From the NCBI RefSeq assembly GCF_021130785.1, contig NW_025776214.1, positions 124,001 through 188,000 of the forward strand: a stretch of DNA of 64,000 nucleotides, read 5' to 3'. Below, piece after piece: positions 48,464 to 61,035 of the stretch (position 1 is its first letter; the number at the start of each line of letters is the position of its first letter). Made by a program: the position numbers and the translations under genes. The notes beneath the pieces are model-generated. The model did no database searches and had not been told where the DNA came from. It saw only the letters and a program-made list of their open reading frames with translations. Source of the DNA: Homalodisca vitripennis (taxonomy: Eukaryota; Arthropoda; Insecta; Hemiptera; Cicadellidae).

Positions 48464-49246
48464 TTTTGACGTGACAACGTCTTAAATTAGGTTGCGGCTC
48501 GGAGTCACTCATGAAAAAGTGTAACGCCCGGTAACGTTACGATGCCCGTCCAGTGGGTCCGCCGCACGGGATCCGCACGGGATAAAGCAGATAACTGTGG
48601 GTCCGCCGCACGGGATAAAGCAGATAACTATGTTTTATTCGTGAAAAATGTGGAGTGCTTAGATTCGTCATTTACAACAACTACAACAATAAAGGTAAAT
48701 AACTGTACACTGATATTTCATTATCGTAAACTATGATTGATTGATTAATTGTTAGATTGACACAAAAGTTGGGAAACTGAGTTTATAGGTTATGTCATAC
48801 TATTGACAAATGTTGATAGTGTTAAGTAAATTATTAGTTTAAATCACTCTGCAATCAATCGTAATTCAGTCGATTGAGAAGAAACAGCGCGTATTGCTAG
48901 TCCAAACATTTAAAATAACAAACTATAACCTCTAACCTGTCATAACAGTGCGACCAAACAAACGAACTAAACCGACCAATCACCACGCGCGGAGTTAGAA
49001 TTTAACTGTGTTTAGCAAGAATTTCAAATTCCAATTTTAGTAAATGTTTTATTCAACTTTACCATTTACAATAACAAATTTTAATTAATTTCAAATTATG
49101 TACAATGTTTTAGTAAACAAAATATATTTCTATAGTTAAAATTTGTTCAATTCTTATTTTCATTCAATTCCTTGTTCCTAATGTTCAATTTAATAATATT
49201 CATATCAATAAATATTCTACCGAGAAAAAGACGTTGTCACGTAAAA
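48464..49246. mobile_element. Non-autonomous element with 19-bp terminal inverted repeats
   Basis: ttttgacgtgacaacgtctt at the left and aagacgttgtcacgtaaaa at the right are inverted copies with one extra base. The 780-bp interior has no transposase. A roughly 40-base unit (gggtccgccgcacgggat ... aaagcagataact) is repeated around 48556-48628. I see no clear target duplication, so the family is not assigned. Confidence 0.55.
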
Positions 49247-49444
49247 TCTTCGCCCGTAAAACCGACTTTACAGGCAACCATAATTTTTTTACTTAAAGTT
49301 AAAATTTTGTGAAGTTTAAGGCTATTGTTTACAGGCTAAGTTATCACAGTTTACTTTCTTAGTTCATAGACTTACAGTCATGGTGTGTTATCACAGCTTC
49401 TATATTTATTGGCCCAGCGCTTTATCTGTCTGACTTCATTGAAC

Positions 49445-49540
49445 TGTGACACCTCGGTGTTAACGCCCAAAGCTTCAACAAATAAATTCATTTAAACTAA
49501 TATTAAACTGAGAATTCTACGAAAATTTACATAACATTAA
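49445..49540 (+). repeat. 5' LTR remnant of the env element
   Basis: About 95 bases matching 53316-53411 with three or four differences. Similarity ends after acataacatta. Confidence 0.8.
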
Positions 49541-49556
49541 ATTTCAAACCATTCTA

Positions 49557-50983
49557 GGGCAATTAACAAAGTTATCTCTACCCTAAAAGAATATCACCAC
49601 GTAATGCACATAACTATGGCCCGTAATTATATAGGAGAACTTATGCATGCTAACCAGATGAGAACGCTTCTGAAATACTTAAAGTTGAGCACCGCCCTTG
49701 CGGAAGTTAAAGATGCCATAAATTTAGCTGTCCAGAAAATGATCCGGCTTCACCTGGCCATTGAGGATTTAGCGGCCGGAAGAATGACTAGTAACCTGTT
49801 GCCTCCCAATCAGTTCTTCCGTGGAGAGTGTAATACCACCCCCAGAGAAGTTGTTTTTAGATGTAAAACTAGAGAATCTCCATAATTTCTACAAAATTTC
49901 TACAATCCAGGCATATGTAACGAAATCTCAATTGAGGGTATTGATTAGGCTACCCCTGAAAAATGATAATCAGTTGTTTGAAATTTTCAATGTGATAGCT
50001 TATCCCGTCTACGACCCCTCACTCACAAAGTGGGTGAAATGGGACGTGGCAGATCAAAAACTTGTGATTAGCAATGACAGACAGACTTATTCACTCTATT
50101 CGCCAGATGTCTTTGTAAGGGAATGTAAATTTGGTAAACTCACGGTGTGCCCGTTGTCAGACGCCTTGTTAAGCGTCTACAAACGGCCCAATTGTGTGGT
50201 AAATTTAATTGATGAAAGAACACGTAACATTGTGTAGTAGGAAGTTGATATCTGGCCTACAGTTCCCCGTTCTCATTAGAACACCCACCCGCTGGCTCTA
50301 CGCCACATCAGAAGAGACAAAGGTTATATTAAATTGTTTTTGGGCGCGATGCAAACCCGAATGTAAGTGCTATCACCCTGAAAGGTGAGGGTGAAATACC
50401 AAAGCATGATAGGTGTGATCTGATTGCTGACGGTTACAGGGTGCCTGCCCGATTTATCGGCAGCTCCACATATTCGAGTGACTTTGGAAAGATTGTTTTC
50501 CCGGAAGTAGATGGGATGTACAGTAGCGAAGAACGCAGCTTACTGGTACATGATGTTATTGAAACCCTGAAAGTCCTGCAGGGACTAGATGATCAGCTGG
50601 GCTCCCTATGTGTTAAGGAATACTCCCTAGAAGGGACAATTCAATTACTTAGGACCCACTATCGTAGACGTGTGGTTATCAAGTATGTAACCTTTGGTGG
50701 TGCATCTCTTGTAGTCGTACTAATTGTTGTCACTGTGTTGTTAAGATGGAGGGTGCGAGTTGCCGATCTGCTCCGTGCCGCCCTGGGGGTTAACAGACGA
50801 AGCTCGCAGGCCGCCCGGACAGAGTCGCATCTCCCGACCCTCGAAGCGACTGTACGCACTGCGAGCAGACCAGATGCTGAGGATGCTGAGAGGTGGCGCG
50901 AGCAGGACGAGACTGACCAAGACCAGAGTGGGAGCATGTCGACCCCACGCACCAAGACTGACATTAAATTGACCGTACGGTAA
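49557..50983 (+). pseudogene. Degenerate envelope gene, baculovirus F/errantivirus Env type
   Basis: Three consecutive plus-strand frames (to 49885, 49821-50237 and 50441-50983) carry parts of one membrane fusion glycoprotein. The first has the helical segment with LLPPNQFF typical of insect F-like Env. The second has the region around EIFNVIAYPVYD with scattered Cys. The third has a single transmembrane segment (roughly residues 82-103 of that frame: GGASLVVVLIVVTVLL) and a charged cytoplasmic tail, ending TAA at 50981-50983. The signal peptide, the N-terminal subunit and any furin site are missing. Frame changes lie near 49860 and between 50237 and 50441, and stop codons occur in that gap, so no functional protein can be made. 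The Env type is assigned from its general pattern, not a search. Confidence 0.65.
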
Positions 50984-51188
50984 TCGGACGAGAAATGAAG
51001 AGTGGGGCCCTGGACACTTGAAGTAAGTGTGAAACTAGTTAAAAGAATGTAAACTTCAGACTTCAGCGATACGTCGTGTGTGCACCGCGATGGGAACAGT
51101 AAATCAACCTGTGTCGGAACTGAACGAGTGGTTTTAGACTTTACGTTGTGGGAACATGGCAGAAGAGTGATTGGGGATCCCCTAAATA

Positions 51189-51223
<35 letters not shown>

Positions 51224-53315
51224 TTTTCTAAGTTCTTGTATCGCTAATTGTAATTTATGTATGGTTGTTGATGCAGACTGGTAATGGCAAGGTTTTTTAT
51301 AATTATTTGAACAATCTGTTAAAACAAGTAGCATTAGTAACTTAAGAGGAATCTAGAACGCTGAGCCAGACTGGTATCCATGGGAAGGTAATGCCGGCAC
51401 CCCCAACCCTAAATACCCCTTCCTTTCAACTCCCCAACTGGACTGTGGATGCCCGGAACAGCTCGAATAACTTCTAAATTAAAGTGAAATAACCAGTAAC
51501 AACACTATGAAGAGTGTCTTGCTAAGGGATTTTTCCGGACCCCATTAGCAAGACAGGAAAGGTGCCCATACCAGGTCTGCAGGAATTTATTTATAATTTA
51601 TTTACGTTTATTTTACTTCTTTATTCGTTGGAACGTAACTGTTAGCTAAGGAACTTTTGTGTCGCATGTAAGTTGAAATGGGGTTAGACTTGTTAGAAGC
51701 TCTAAGGCACCAGTAGAATGTAAAGGCCAGTAGGAGGAAGGTATCGGTGAGCTTCCCTGCTCCCAGGGGTAAGCGAGGTGAAAACCATGGGGTGCCCCCA
51801 GGTCCACAAATGCCCTTAAATACCAAGTGTGGTGGGCGGAATATTGTAGTTGTAGATTCTTTTTTTTCTGTGTTGATGTTCTTTTGTGAGTTTGAGAGGA
51901 GTTGAGGAGTGTGGGGACAGTGTCCTCCTGTCGTTGTCTGTTCGGAAGAACGTCAACGTTATGCCTATAAAACTAAATGATGGTTTGTGAACCGCCTTCC
52001 AGAGTCCCCCCACGCATTTACAGTGTAACGGCTATCCAGCCACTAGTTATAAGTCTTTTCACAGGGCCCTTAAGGAATAGAGTTCAGTAATTGTTGGTTG
52101 GTGCCTTAGCAGCTTGATAGAAAATTTTGTGTAAGCCTGTAACGTGATGAATAATCTGAAAATTACTATGATAATTAACGAATGCCGTCCCAATTATATG
52201 TAACAAGTTACAACTTATCGTCAATTTTGTTATTTTAAGATTGCTATTATTACGAATTGTTGTCGTAAGATGTAGGAACAGCTTTGGGTATGCTTTATTG
52301 TATTGGGTTCGAACAGTGTAACTGTTTACTTTGAGTATCTTATAGTTTTGTATTCTAATCGACGTACAAGTGAGCTAACTCAGGATAACTCCACTATAAT
52401 CTATGACAGGGGTGACAGAGGAAACCGGCCCCGAGTGAAAACCCACGAGGCTTAACCAGGATTGGGGGAGTAGCGTTCGAAATTTACCACGAATTAGACT
52501 ACCACCTATAATTACTTTGAACTTAATTGGACCATGCAGTATGTGGTATGTCGCAAAACAATGACTTTCATTATCAAAATTTAAATCTAATAAAAACACA
52601 GTTATCCTGGAGTGCTTAATAAATGTATCTTGTCTAAGATGGTGTGATGTACATTGAACTTTTGATGTACTTGAGTAGTTTCAGAAGCACTAATTAGTTC
52701 CCTTGTACTGTTCGCTGTATTGTTACGTTAAATACTTTATTATAATATTGGTTAGCTGATTATCATGCGGTTATAGAAAAAAATATTTAATTGTTGTCTA
52801 CTGTTTGCTGAATTAGTTTATTAAATTAGTGATGCGATGCTAACGCATAAGTGATGATGCTTTGGAATTGTTCATGTTTTTTTTTTTCCTTTTTTTTTTT
52901 GCGTAACGGGGTGTGTTTTGATATTGTAACTTGGGTGTATTCTATGTTTAAGCCATACATATGCAGATAGGTAGTTGGATAAGAAATCTTGTAAAGAGAG
53001 AGACCGTTGTAATAGTGAGTAAGAGAAAGAGAAAGTTATGTACAAATTGTTGTAAAGAGAGGAAGCCTAAGCCGCAAGCAAGCGTCCAAACTTTAAATTT
53101 CGTGGTAAAATTCTGTCCTTATTATGAACTGTAATGCTGAAGCCTTTCTGCATTTTTACCCTTATCAGTTTCATGCACCTACCTGTGGCATATAAAAAAA
53201 AAATGTATACGGAGTGGCGGTTGTACGTTTGGCTGGGATGGAGGCACACCGAGAGCTCCTCAGTACTCTACGAGTACCCCATGCTGAGGGCAGCATGATC
53301 TAAGGGTGGGGGGAG
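50984..53315 (+). other. Long 3' region of the env element, ending in a polypurine tract
   Basis: No convincing frame in 2.3 kb. An A31 run (51190-51221) could mark the end of an inserted processed sequence or simply be a homopolymer. GC content is higher than in the macro-repeat. The tract aagggtggggggag (53302-53315) directly before the LTR is the plus-strand primer. Confidence 0.55.
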
Positions 53316-54140
53316 TGTGACACCTCGGTGTTAACGCCCCAAAGCTTCAACAAATAAATTAATTTAAACTAATATTAAACTGAGAATTCTGCGAAAATTT
53401 ACATAACATTAATTTAGTGACTACTTCTAATCACTATTTAGAATGGAAGTCAAGACCTCCACAAGGTGTAATAATGCCACCGTACACATTAAGTGCCATC
53501 CGGAATAATATAGCGAAATATAGGCGCTGAGCCGACTTCAGAGGAAGGGGACAGGGAATTTTTCACAGCCTGCAGGTGCATTAAACTAAAGCTAATGACC
53601 TGGTGTTGCCGCAGACACGTGTAAGGAATCCGCTGACATCAGCAAAGAGCTGTGTTCAACGCAGGCCTCGAGCCGTCCAAAGTACCATGTAGTTTTGTTA
53701 ATTACTGGGTGAATAGTTGGCGGCAGCACCTGATGGACAACCACCAGGGAAGAACTGGCGCTCTGATTGGTCGGGGGCCAAGAGAGAAGGGAAGGGGCAT
53801 CACTGGAGGCGATCTTAGAGCAGGGAGTCGTAAAATTGGTTCGGGATGCGGTAGATCATAATTCGGCTCCTCTCTCTACAATTCTCTAATTCTATTGTTC
53901 TAGAGCCAAATTCTAAATTTTCAATCATGTGTTAATTTTTAATTCAATTAGTTTTAATCTTTTGTTATCTTAATCTAAATCTCTAATCACAAACGTTCGA
54001 AATTAAACAAGTAAGATTTTATTCCGACTTCGCTGTTTTATTTCTAAAGTTCGACCTTTCCTCGCCGCGAACTCAAGAACGAAGATCCCTTCTTTTGTCT
54101 CCCACTGGGCAAACTACAGGTCGGCGGCAGATCACATAAC
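53316..54140 (+). repeat. 3' LTR of the env element
   Basis: It starts TGTGACACC right after the polypurine tract. The right end is not fixed: several CA dinucleotides near 54110-54140 are possible, after which the sequence turns T/C-rich like the rest of G2. Non-coding. Confidence 0.6.
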
Positions 54141-56390
54141 ATCACCTTTGGAAATTGAATTTGATTAAAATTTCTTGCCTTTCCACATTTCTATTTCCTT
54201 CTGGGAGAACAGTTTTTTATTTCATCACTTGTTTCCAAAGTGAATTGTATTATTGCAGTGAATTGATCCAAACGTTTTTGACTTTTCTCACATCCAATGC
54301 TTTTAAAATGTTCCATTTTAAACACCATTCTCATCTTCACTGACAAAAACTTCTTCAAACTTATGTGTCCTTAGACTTATTTTCAGACATAAAGAAAAGC
54401 ACACCATGACTGTAAAAGTGTCCAAGTCCAGTTGCTTTGGTGATTTAATTTGTTGTGATTTGCCTGTGATATTCGCGCACCACCACATTTTTTTTTACAC
54501 TAAACATTTCCTAATATTTCAAATTAAAGTTTATCACAAATAGTACCTACATTATTTATTAAACATTCTTACAACTAAGTCAAAAACAATCAACATAACA
54601 TAAATATGAACCATTATTTTTTCAAATAAATTATTACTACTATATTGTCACTAGATAAAACCTCATTCTCAGCATTTTTCATCTTACAAATTAATTCATG
54701 ATTAACTAACAATCTCTCCCATTTGTTTCTCTATAAAATTTTTAATAAAATAAAAACAATAAAATTTGTTTCTCTACTTACTTTTTTTTTAGAGAAATTA
54801 TACACCATAAATGATAAAAATTTATTTAATTAATTATCCTTTGTAGTAATCTTGCATAATTTAAATATTGTTGTTTTGTTTATTTTGATCGAGGTTATAA
54901 TAATTATACCCTGTCTATTTTGTAGTTTATTTTTATTTACCCTCCTTGTTACCTATTTGTTGTACTATTTTACTTCAAGGAACTATCTAATAGTTATCAC
55001 CTTTTATTAATCAATTACCAATTTTTAACTAATGAAATTCCTTTGCAACCCCCCAAGTCATAATAATACAATTTTGTCCCTCTGTTTTGAGTTTTATTTT
55101 TATATTAGCTGAATTCTTTTCTTCTCACCCATTTATTTGTATTCATTTAATACAATATTCTCCTAACTTCCTCATACCAGAAAATACCCATTTCGCACGG
55201 TAAAATCCCTTTTAAGTGTCCTTGCACTTCATTATTATAACTTGATTAAATGATTATTAAACCAAATATTTACTAGCCTAATATATTTCCTTTTTATTCA
55301 TCCCCCCTCTGAATTAATTAATTCAGTACTGACTTTTGAATTTATTTTATTGGCTCAATTCTATTTCATACATTATCCTGTAACTCCTATTTTCCATTCC
55401 ACTTTTAAATTGTTCCCAACCTCTCAATTTCCACTCCTATTCTCTACTATTATTTATCCACTCCAATCACAATATATCCTTCACCTTTAGCCTTTGTTCA
55501 GTGTATTTTACACTACCCCTCTATCTATCATTATCATATTAACTATTAAACAGGCCTACTTGACCTTCATCATATTAAACAGGCCTACTTCACCTACCTC
55601 TAACATTTTACTTTAAGAATAATTACTTTTATACCAGTATACCACCCAGTTGGCTTTATTATTATTATCATCTCAGTATCCCCCATGTTACTTCATTATT
55701 ATTATTATTTTATCCGTACAACAAAATAAACTAACTCATCAGAAAAACAATACACTATTTCAATAATAAATATTTTAATTAGTCTTTTTGTGCTTTTTAC
55801 TTTTCTCTTCTTCTTTCTTTTCTTTAGAATTTACTGTAGTTTCAATTTAAATAAACTGTGTTTCCTCCCTTACTTGGAATGTCATTCTCCTATTCAATCC
55901 AACCATATTTAATAATTTGTTATGAATCTTAAACTTTTAACTATTTACAAAATATGTTTGAAGTTTTAATTTTTTATACAAATGTCATCTTTTATGTATG
56001 TTTTTTTTTTGTGTTAACCACCCATAAACAATAAACTGTGAGTGATTATGTACCTTGTACTGTAAGTTGACTTCAATCGTCTTAGATGAGTATGTTTTTT
56101 GTGTTAACCACCCAGAAACAATAAACTGTGTGTGATCGTGTACCTTGTACTGTTGTCTTGAAATCATATTTCAAGTATGTTTTTTGTGTTAACCACCCAG
56201 AAACCTAACTGTGTGTGATATGTAGCTTTTGACATTTATTTGTCCCATGGCCGTCAAATCGTACAAAATCCAGCCATGCCATTTTATTCTGTTTTGTAAG
56301 ACTTTTTTATCTTTCGAAGGGAAAAAGCTACAAAGGAATAATAAAAAATCACGAAACCCATGTTGTTTTAACCCCCCATCTTTGTTTGAA
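54141..56390 (-). other. G2 3' non-coding region
   Basis: Strongly pyrimidine-rich on the plus strand, hence A/G-rich in the sense of G2, like its coding part. No env or other gene is seen. Three tandem repeats sit near its upstream end. Confidence 0.55.
56001..56220 (-). repeat. Three direct repeats downstream of G2 integrase
   Basis: Units start near 56001, 56093 and 56177. Each contains tttgtgttaaccacccagaaac, then aataaactgtgtgtgat and tgtaccttgtactgt (shortened in the third). Spacing is about 85-92 bases. They could be RNA-level elements of the 3' region or slippage products. Confidence 0.8.
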
Positions 56391-57614
56391 CTAAACCAAA
56401 TTTCTATAAAACTTTTTTAATTGTGTTACATTAAATGTTCCTATCACACCACCATCTTCGTTGACCACAACATATGCGTTTTCCAATTTTATTTGTGACA
56501 CCCTATACGGGGCCCTCATAAAGCAGAAAGAACTTCTTAATTTTCTTGTCAAGTTTGTCAGACAGATAATGTGTTTTTACTAGAACTTCATCTCCTATAC
56601 TAAATCTAATTGGTTTTGACCTTATTATCAAATTTTCTTTTCCTTATTTCCCCTTTTGAAACTAGTCTATCTTTGACTAATCTTATTTTACCTGGATAGT
56701 CAGCTAACATTCTTTTCTCTTTGGGAAATTGAACCATATCCTGTAAAAAAATTCCTATCTTTCCTACCAAACATTAGTTCAAACGGGATTTCTTCCGGTG
56801 GTCTCTTATGCACGGAATGATTTAAACACTTTTCAATGAAATTTAGTACTAATGGCCATTTAGTATGTTTCTCATGGCAGTATATCCTGCATATTTTAGT
56901 AATTTCCTTATTAGCCCTTTCAACTGGATTGAGGCTGGATGCCAAACAGAAATATGAATAGTTTTAATGTTTAAGTCTCTAAGGGTATTATACCATAAAT
57001 TACTAGTGAACTGCGAGCCATGATCGGACCAAAACACTACCTATCTCACCTACCTCAGGTATGTATTCATTGATCAATTTATTTAGTAATACTCGGCTAG
57101 TAGCTCTTTTGACCGGATACAACTTCACAAATTTAGAGAAAACAAATCCAACACAACAAATATGTATTTTAGACCTCCTCTTCCTACAGGCAATTCTCCT
57201 ATCAAGTCAACTGAGATTATATCTTTCAATTTTTTAGGAATTATTGGTTGTAAAAACTCCTATTGATTTAACAGTGGTGTGTTTGGCACATTGACACAAT
57301 TGACAACATTTTAAACTGATTCTTTACTGAAAGTTCCATCTTAGGAAAAACACAATATTCCCTTAGTATTAAATAAAATGTTATGTCCCCCCAAATGACC
57401 ATATTTTCAAATGCGTAAATTGAATTAATTCTGATTGAATTTTCTTTTGGGTACAGACTTTAAAACTATTACCATTATTTAAATTTTTCTTAAAAAGTAT
57501 TCCATTATGAATAACAAATTGATCTTTTATTTGTTGATCATTACCATCCATTTTAGTAAAAATAGGCCCAAATTTATCATCACTCCTTTGTTTTTCTTCT
57601 ATATTTCTGAACAT
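56391..57614 (-). pseudogene. G2 pol: integrase
   Basis: Parts of integrase appear in several frames. Near 57400 is the zinc-module tail. Near 57030 comes the core motif with the second catalytic Asp (WSDHGSQFTSN), then the Glu motif as NPVERANKEI near 56920, and PFELMFGRK further on. Near 56510-56600 is the C-terminal GPY-type module (DEVLVKTHYL and LLYEGP). The sense stop TAG at 56391-56393 ends Pol. At least three frame changes and a loss between the zinc module and the core make it inactive. Its job would have been cDNA insertion. Confidence 0.8.
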
Positions 57615-57629
57615 TGGTTTAATCTTCCT

Positions 57630-57888
57630 ATCGCTAACTTCAATTTAAATTTTATTTTGTAGAACCATTACCGAATTCCTTTCAACTGGATTTTTATAAT
57701 TTTTCGTCCGTTACTCTTGAAAGAATTTCAGCGGGAATATTTTGCCTTCCGCTGATGTACTCAATAGTGAGATTGTATTCTTGTAATGCCAAAATCCACC
57801 CTCAAAATTCTACCATGAGATAGCCTACAGGTTGTAAGGAAAGATAATGCCTTGTGGTCTGAACGAACAATTACTTGGCTTCCGCCAA
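57630..57888 (-). pseudogene. G2 pol: RNase H, downstream part
   Basis: In sense, after the LINE insertion, the frame reads VIVRSDHKALSFL (a catalytic Asp of RNase H). Then comes EYNLTIEYISGRQNIPAEILSRV, where the last acidic position has been replaced by Glu. It links directly to the upstream part at 59172 when the LINE is ignored. A frame break near 57800 and others make it non-functional. Confidence 0.75.
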
Positions 57889-57889
57889 G

Positions 57890-59168
57890 GGAAATCCACT
57901 ACATCAGCCATCTTCAATTTTATAAAACGAAACTATCGCTTTCTTTGGACATTAGACTTCATTTCCCTTGGTGTTTTTCTGTGATTTAAGCAAAGCGTTT
58001 GATTTCCGTTGATCATAATATTCTCCTTGGAAAAACTAGAAAAATATGGAGTTAGAGGTCACTCTTTTCAATTCATGAAGTCGTATTTGTCTGATAGGAA
58101 TCAAACCGTCCAAATCCATGATGGCCAAAATAAAGTTTTCTCATCATATAGAGCCGTTACTTGTGGTCTTCCTCAAGGCTCTATTCTTGGTCCTGTATTA
58201 TTTCTCATTTATGTAAACGATCTTCCAAAAATTTCAACAGACCTCAAAGTTTGCGATGTTTGCTGATGATTGTTCTTTTCTTGTTTCCAATAAATCCCCA
58301 CATTTGGCTATATCGAATTCAAACATCCAGTTGCAAAGTTTAAATCTGTGGTTCAATTTAAATAAACTTAAATTAAACATCAGCAAAACTAATATCATCC
58401 AGTTTCATCTAGGGAACATAAACCAGTTTAATATCCATGGTATTATCAAACTAGGAAGCGAGGAAGCCAAGCAAGAAATCTCAGTTAAATTTCTGGGTTT
58501 ATATATCGATAATAGGCTCACATGGGGCGGCCACGTGGAACATGTCTGCAAAAGGCTTCGAACCATGGGATTTGCTCTCAACCGTCTCGCCAAGGTCTGT
58601 AGCCAAGAGGTTCTACAAACAATATATTTTTCTCACATTCAATCGATTTTGAGGTACGGGTTAATGTTCTGGGGTCCATCCAGTGTAGTAAATTTTAATA
58701 GAGTATTTGTCCTCCAGAAATGGTGTTTGCGAATCATCTCAGGACGTAGGAGATTCGAAACTTGTAAACCTCTTTTCGGTGAATTAAAAATACTTACTCT
58801 GGCGGGTCTGGGTGGGGTACGAGCTGTGCTCTTTTGTTAAGGGCAATCCAAAGCTTTTTGTAAGCAATGGACACTACCATCAGTATCCGACCAGATCAAG
58901 AGGGCTGATATCTGTGGCTGCACATAGTACTAGCGCATTTGAGAGGGGTCCATACCACTTGGGTGCAAAAGCTTTTCAATGCACAGCCATTGAATATTAA
59001 AAATGAGCAAAATCTACGTTTATTAAAAAAAAAAAAAACTAAAGACACAATTTCTTGATAAATGTTTTTTACTGTGTAAGAGATTTGTCAAGTTAGATAT
59101 AATTTTAGTATTTTGACGTGTAATGTAAAAAATGTATTTTGCATTTACGAATAAAGATCTTGAATACT
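57890..59168 (+). mobile_element. Jockey-like LINE fragment inserted in G2 RNase H
   Basis: A plus-strand non-LTR reverse transcriptase begins abruptly with GFRQGKSTTSAI. It continues through LPQGSILGPVLFLIYVNDL and the FADD active site (about 58256-58270), and ends with the thumb and C-terminal region. A short 3' region finishes aataaagatcttgaatacttg. The start is cut off as in most 5'-truncated LINE copies. tacttg occurs at both junctions and may be a short target duplication. Confidence 0.85.
58009..58840 (+). pseudogene. LINE reverse transcriptase, broken
   Basis: Two overlapping frames (58009-58266 and 58256-58840) together hold RT palm blocks: the LPQGS motif, then FADDCSF with the two catalytic Asp residues, then KTNIIQF and FLGLYIDNRLTWGGHV, the usual end of a Jockey-type RT domain. 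Later text in the next frame (to 59000) continues with a PTRSRGLISV block. A single-base shift lies between the two main frames near 58255, upstream stops occur near 57960, and another shift lies near 58835. No endonuclease or ORF1 is present. The assignment to the Jockey superfamily rests on motif wording and the 3' tail style. Confidence 0.8.
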
Positions 59169-59171
59169 TGA

Positions 59172-60458
59172 AAAATGTCCAATAATATAAGATCGGAATT
59201 TTCTACAAGCTAAGACCACAGCCAATAATTCTTTTTTCTGTTATGCTATAATTTTTCTCTGTTGCTAAAAGAGTTCCTACTTGCAAAACTTATCACTTCA
59301 TGTTCCCCCTGATCATTTACTTGATAAAGAATGGCTGACACACTGATGTCTAATGCATCTGCACTTAAATAGAATGCCCTACTCCAATTTGGATGATGTA
59401 ACATAACTGAGTCTAAAAATGTTTCTTTTATTATCTCCAACAGATTTTGTTTTGTCTTTATCCCAAAAACCATTTACTTTTAGAACTCAAAATGTCACCA
59501 AACTGACCAGTCAAATCTGAATAGTTCTTCTGAAATGTTCTGTAATAATTACATAAATCTAAAAACGATTGCAGTTCTTGTTCTTTGGGGTTGGAAAAAT
59601 TCTTTATCTTTTCAACTTTGTCCTCATCCATCTTTATCCCATCTTTACTAAGAACCAAACCCAAAAACTTTACTTCCTGTTTCAAAAAATCTGATTTTTT
59701 AAGTTTAACAGTCACTCCACTCTCATGCGTCTTTTCAGTACTTTATCGATATGATTTAAATGTTCCGAAAAAGTTTTGGACGTAATTAGAATGTCATCAA
59801 CGTAAAAAGTTACGAAATCACTAAACCTCATGGCCCAAAATTTTATTCATCGCTTTAGTAAAATGAGCCGTGCTTACATTCAAACAAATGGTAATCGCTT
59901 AAATTGCAAATTTTTTCCGTTTGAATGTGAAAGCTACAAATGTTCTAGATTCTTTGTCGAGTTTGATCTGGAAAAACCCTTGCGTTAAATCTAATGTTTT
60001 AAAATATTTTAACTCCCATAAGTTTTTGAAATATATCATCAGTTGTTTCTGTATTTTGTCTATCCTGAACAAGACACGAATTTAATTTCCTACTGTCTAA
60101 GCACAATCTTATACTCAAATCTTTCTTTACTACACAGACTAAGGGATTAGAAAAAGGGCTATTTGACTCTTCTATAATATCTTGTTGTTTCAGTCTTTCT
60201 AATTCTTCCTCTACAGATTTTTCTTTTACTGAATGGAACCGGATAAGACTTGCCAATATATGGGACTTCACTTTTAACATTCAGCTTTGCTGTGAATCCT
60301 TTGACACACCCTGGTTGATCCGAAAAAACTTCTTTATTTTCAAAAAGTACTACTCTTAATAATTCTAGATCCTCATCCTTAATACTCACATTATCTGCCT
60401 CTAATTCACTTATTCTGTCTACTAAACCTTTGTTCAATTGCTTCTGATTCAGATTCAT
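59172..60458 (-). pseudogene. G2 pol: reverse transcriptase and RNase H, upstream part
   Basis: In sense from 60458: a linker, then RT blocks with IEESNSPFSNPLVCVVKKD and LCLDSRKLNS. Next is a damaged stretch, then the YVDD active site (59793-59804) followed by ILITSKTFSEHLNHI. The thumb/connection follows (VKFLGLVLSKDGIKMDEDKV, SFLDLCNYYRTFQKNYS). RNase H begins with YLSADALDISVSAIL (first Asp) and reaches the Glu block before the LINE interrupts it at about 59172. At least four frame changes are needed to follow it (near 60230, 59990, 59720 and 59470). Activity is lost. Confidence 0.85.
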
Positions 60459-60649
60459 GTTTGATCTTAGTAATTTTTTTGTTCTAGGCCTACTTGATTT
60501 GATTTGTGTTCAAAAAATGGATTTAAATTCGATAAAGTATTGTCTATTTCATTTTCATCTTTATACAAGTTAATACTGTTAATATGTATTATTCTTAACC
60601 CCCCCCCCCACAAATTCTTCACCATTTCTATACACTAATTTTAGTCTCT

Positions 60650-61015
60650 AGATATTTTCCCGTCATGTCTATAGCATAAAAGTATTGGTATCAAAGTTTA
60701 GTACAGCCTTATGATTGCTGAAAAAGTCACAACCAAGTATCAACTCAAATTTTTTAGTCCTTGAACAATTAAAAATGTTATTGGGACAACTTGTTCACCA
60801 ATATTTACCTCTGGTCTTATTTGAACATTTATTCTTGTGGACCTGACTCCTGTAACACCTACAATTGACAGATTACTAACAGGTAGCTCTGGAATGTTGT
60901 ACCCCACTTGATTTTTTATTTTCTTATAGAATTCATCTGACATTTATACATGCTTGACTACCTAAATATACTAAACACTTGTATTTTACCCCCCCCCCCC
61001 CAATACCAATATCAA
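60650..61015 (-). pseudogene. G2 pol: retropepsin-like protease
   Basis: Recognised from its C-terminal block FELILGCDFFSNHKAVLNFD and a middle frame of 67 codons (60740-60943) with IPITFL-type strands. The N-terminal block reads CLVYLGSQACI: glycine and serine of the usual D-T/S-G-S are there, but the catalytic Asp is not in frame. A G13 run (60996-61008) just upstream suggests slippage. It would cut the Gag-Pol precursor. Confidence 0.65.
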
Positions 61016-61035
61016 TTTCTGGTAAAGACTGAGCC

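Larger units (their letters stand above)
49445..54140 (+). mobile_element. Internally deleted env-bearing LTR element (errantivirus-like relic)
   Basis: tgtgacacctcggtgttaac opens both 49445 and 53316. The second is preceded by aagggtggggggag, a good polypurine tract, so the element reads on the plus strand, opposite to G2. The first LTR keeps only about 95 bases before similarity stops and env-like sequence begins, so the rest of the 5' LTR with gag and pol has been deleted. What remains is a broken env gene and a long 3' region. The right boundary is approximate because no target duplication was found. Confidence 0.7.

Noticed and set aside
53652..53861. 69-codon Gly/Arg-rich plus-strand frame
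   Set aside because: It sits inside the 3' LTR of the env element and has no recognisable domain.
55985..56167. 60-codon frame with an internal repeat
   Set aside because: The repetition comes from the three non-coding direct repeats; composition is biased and no domain is present.
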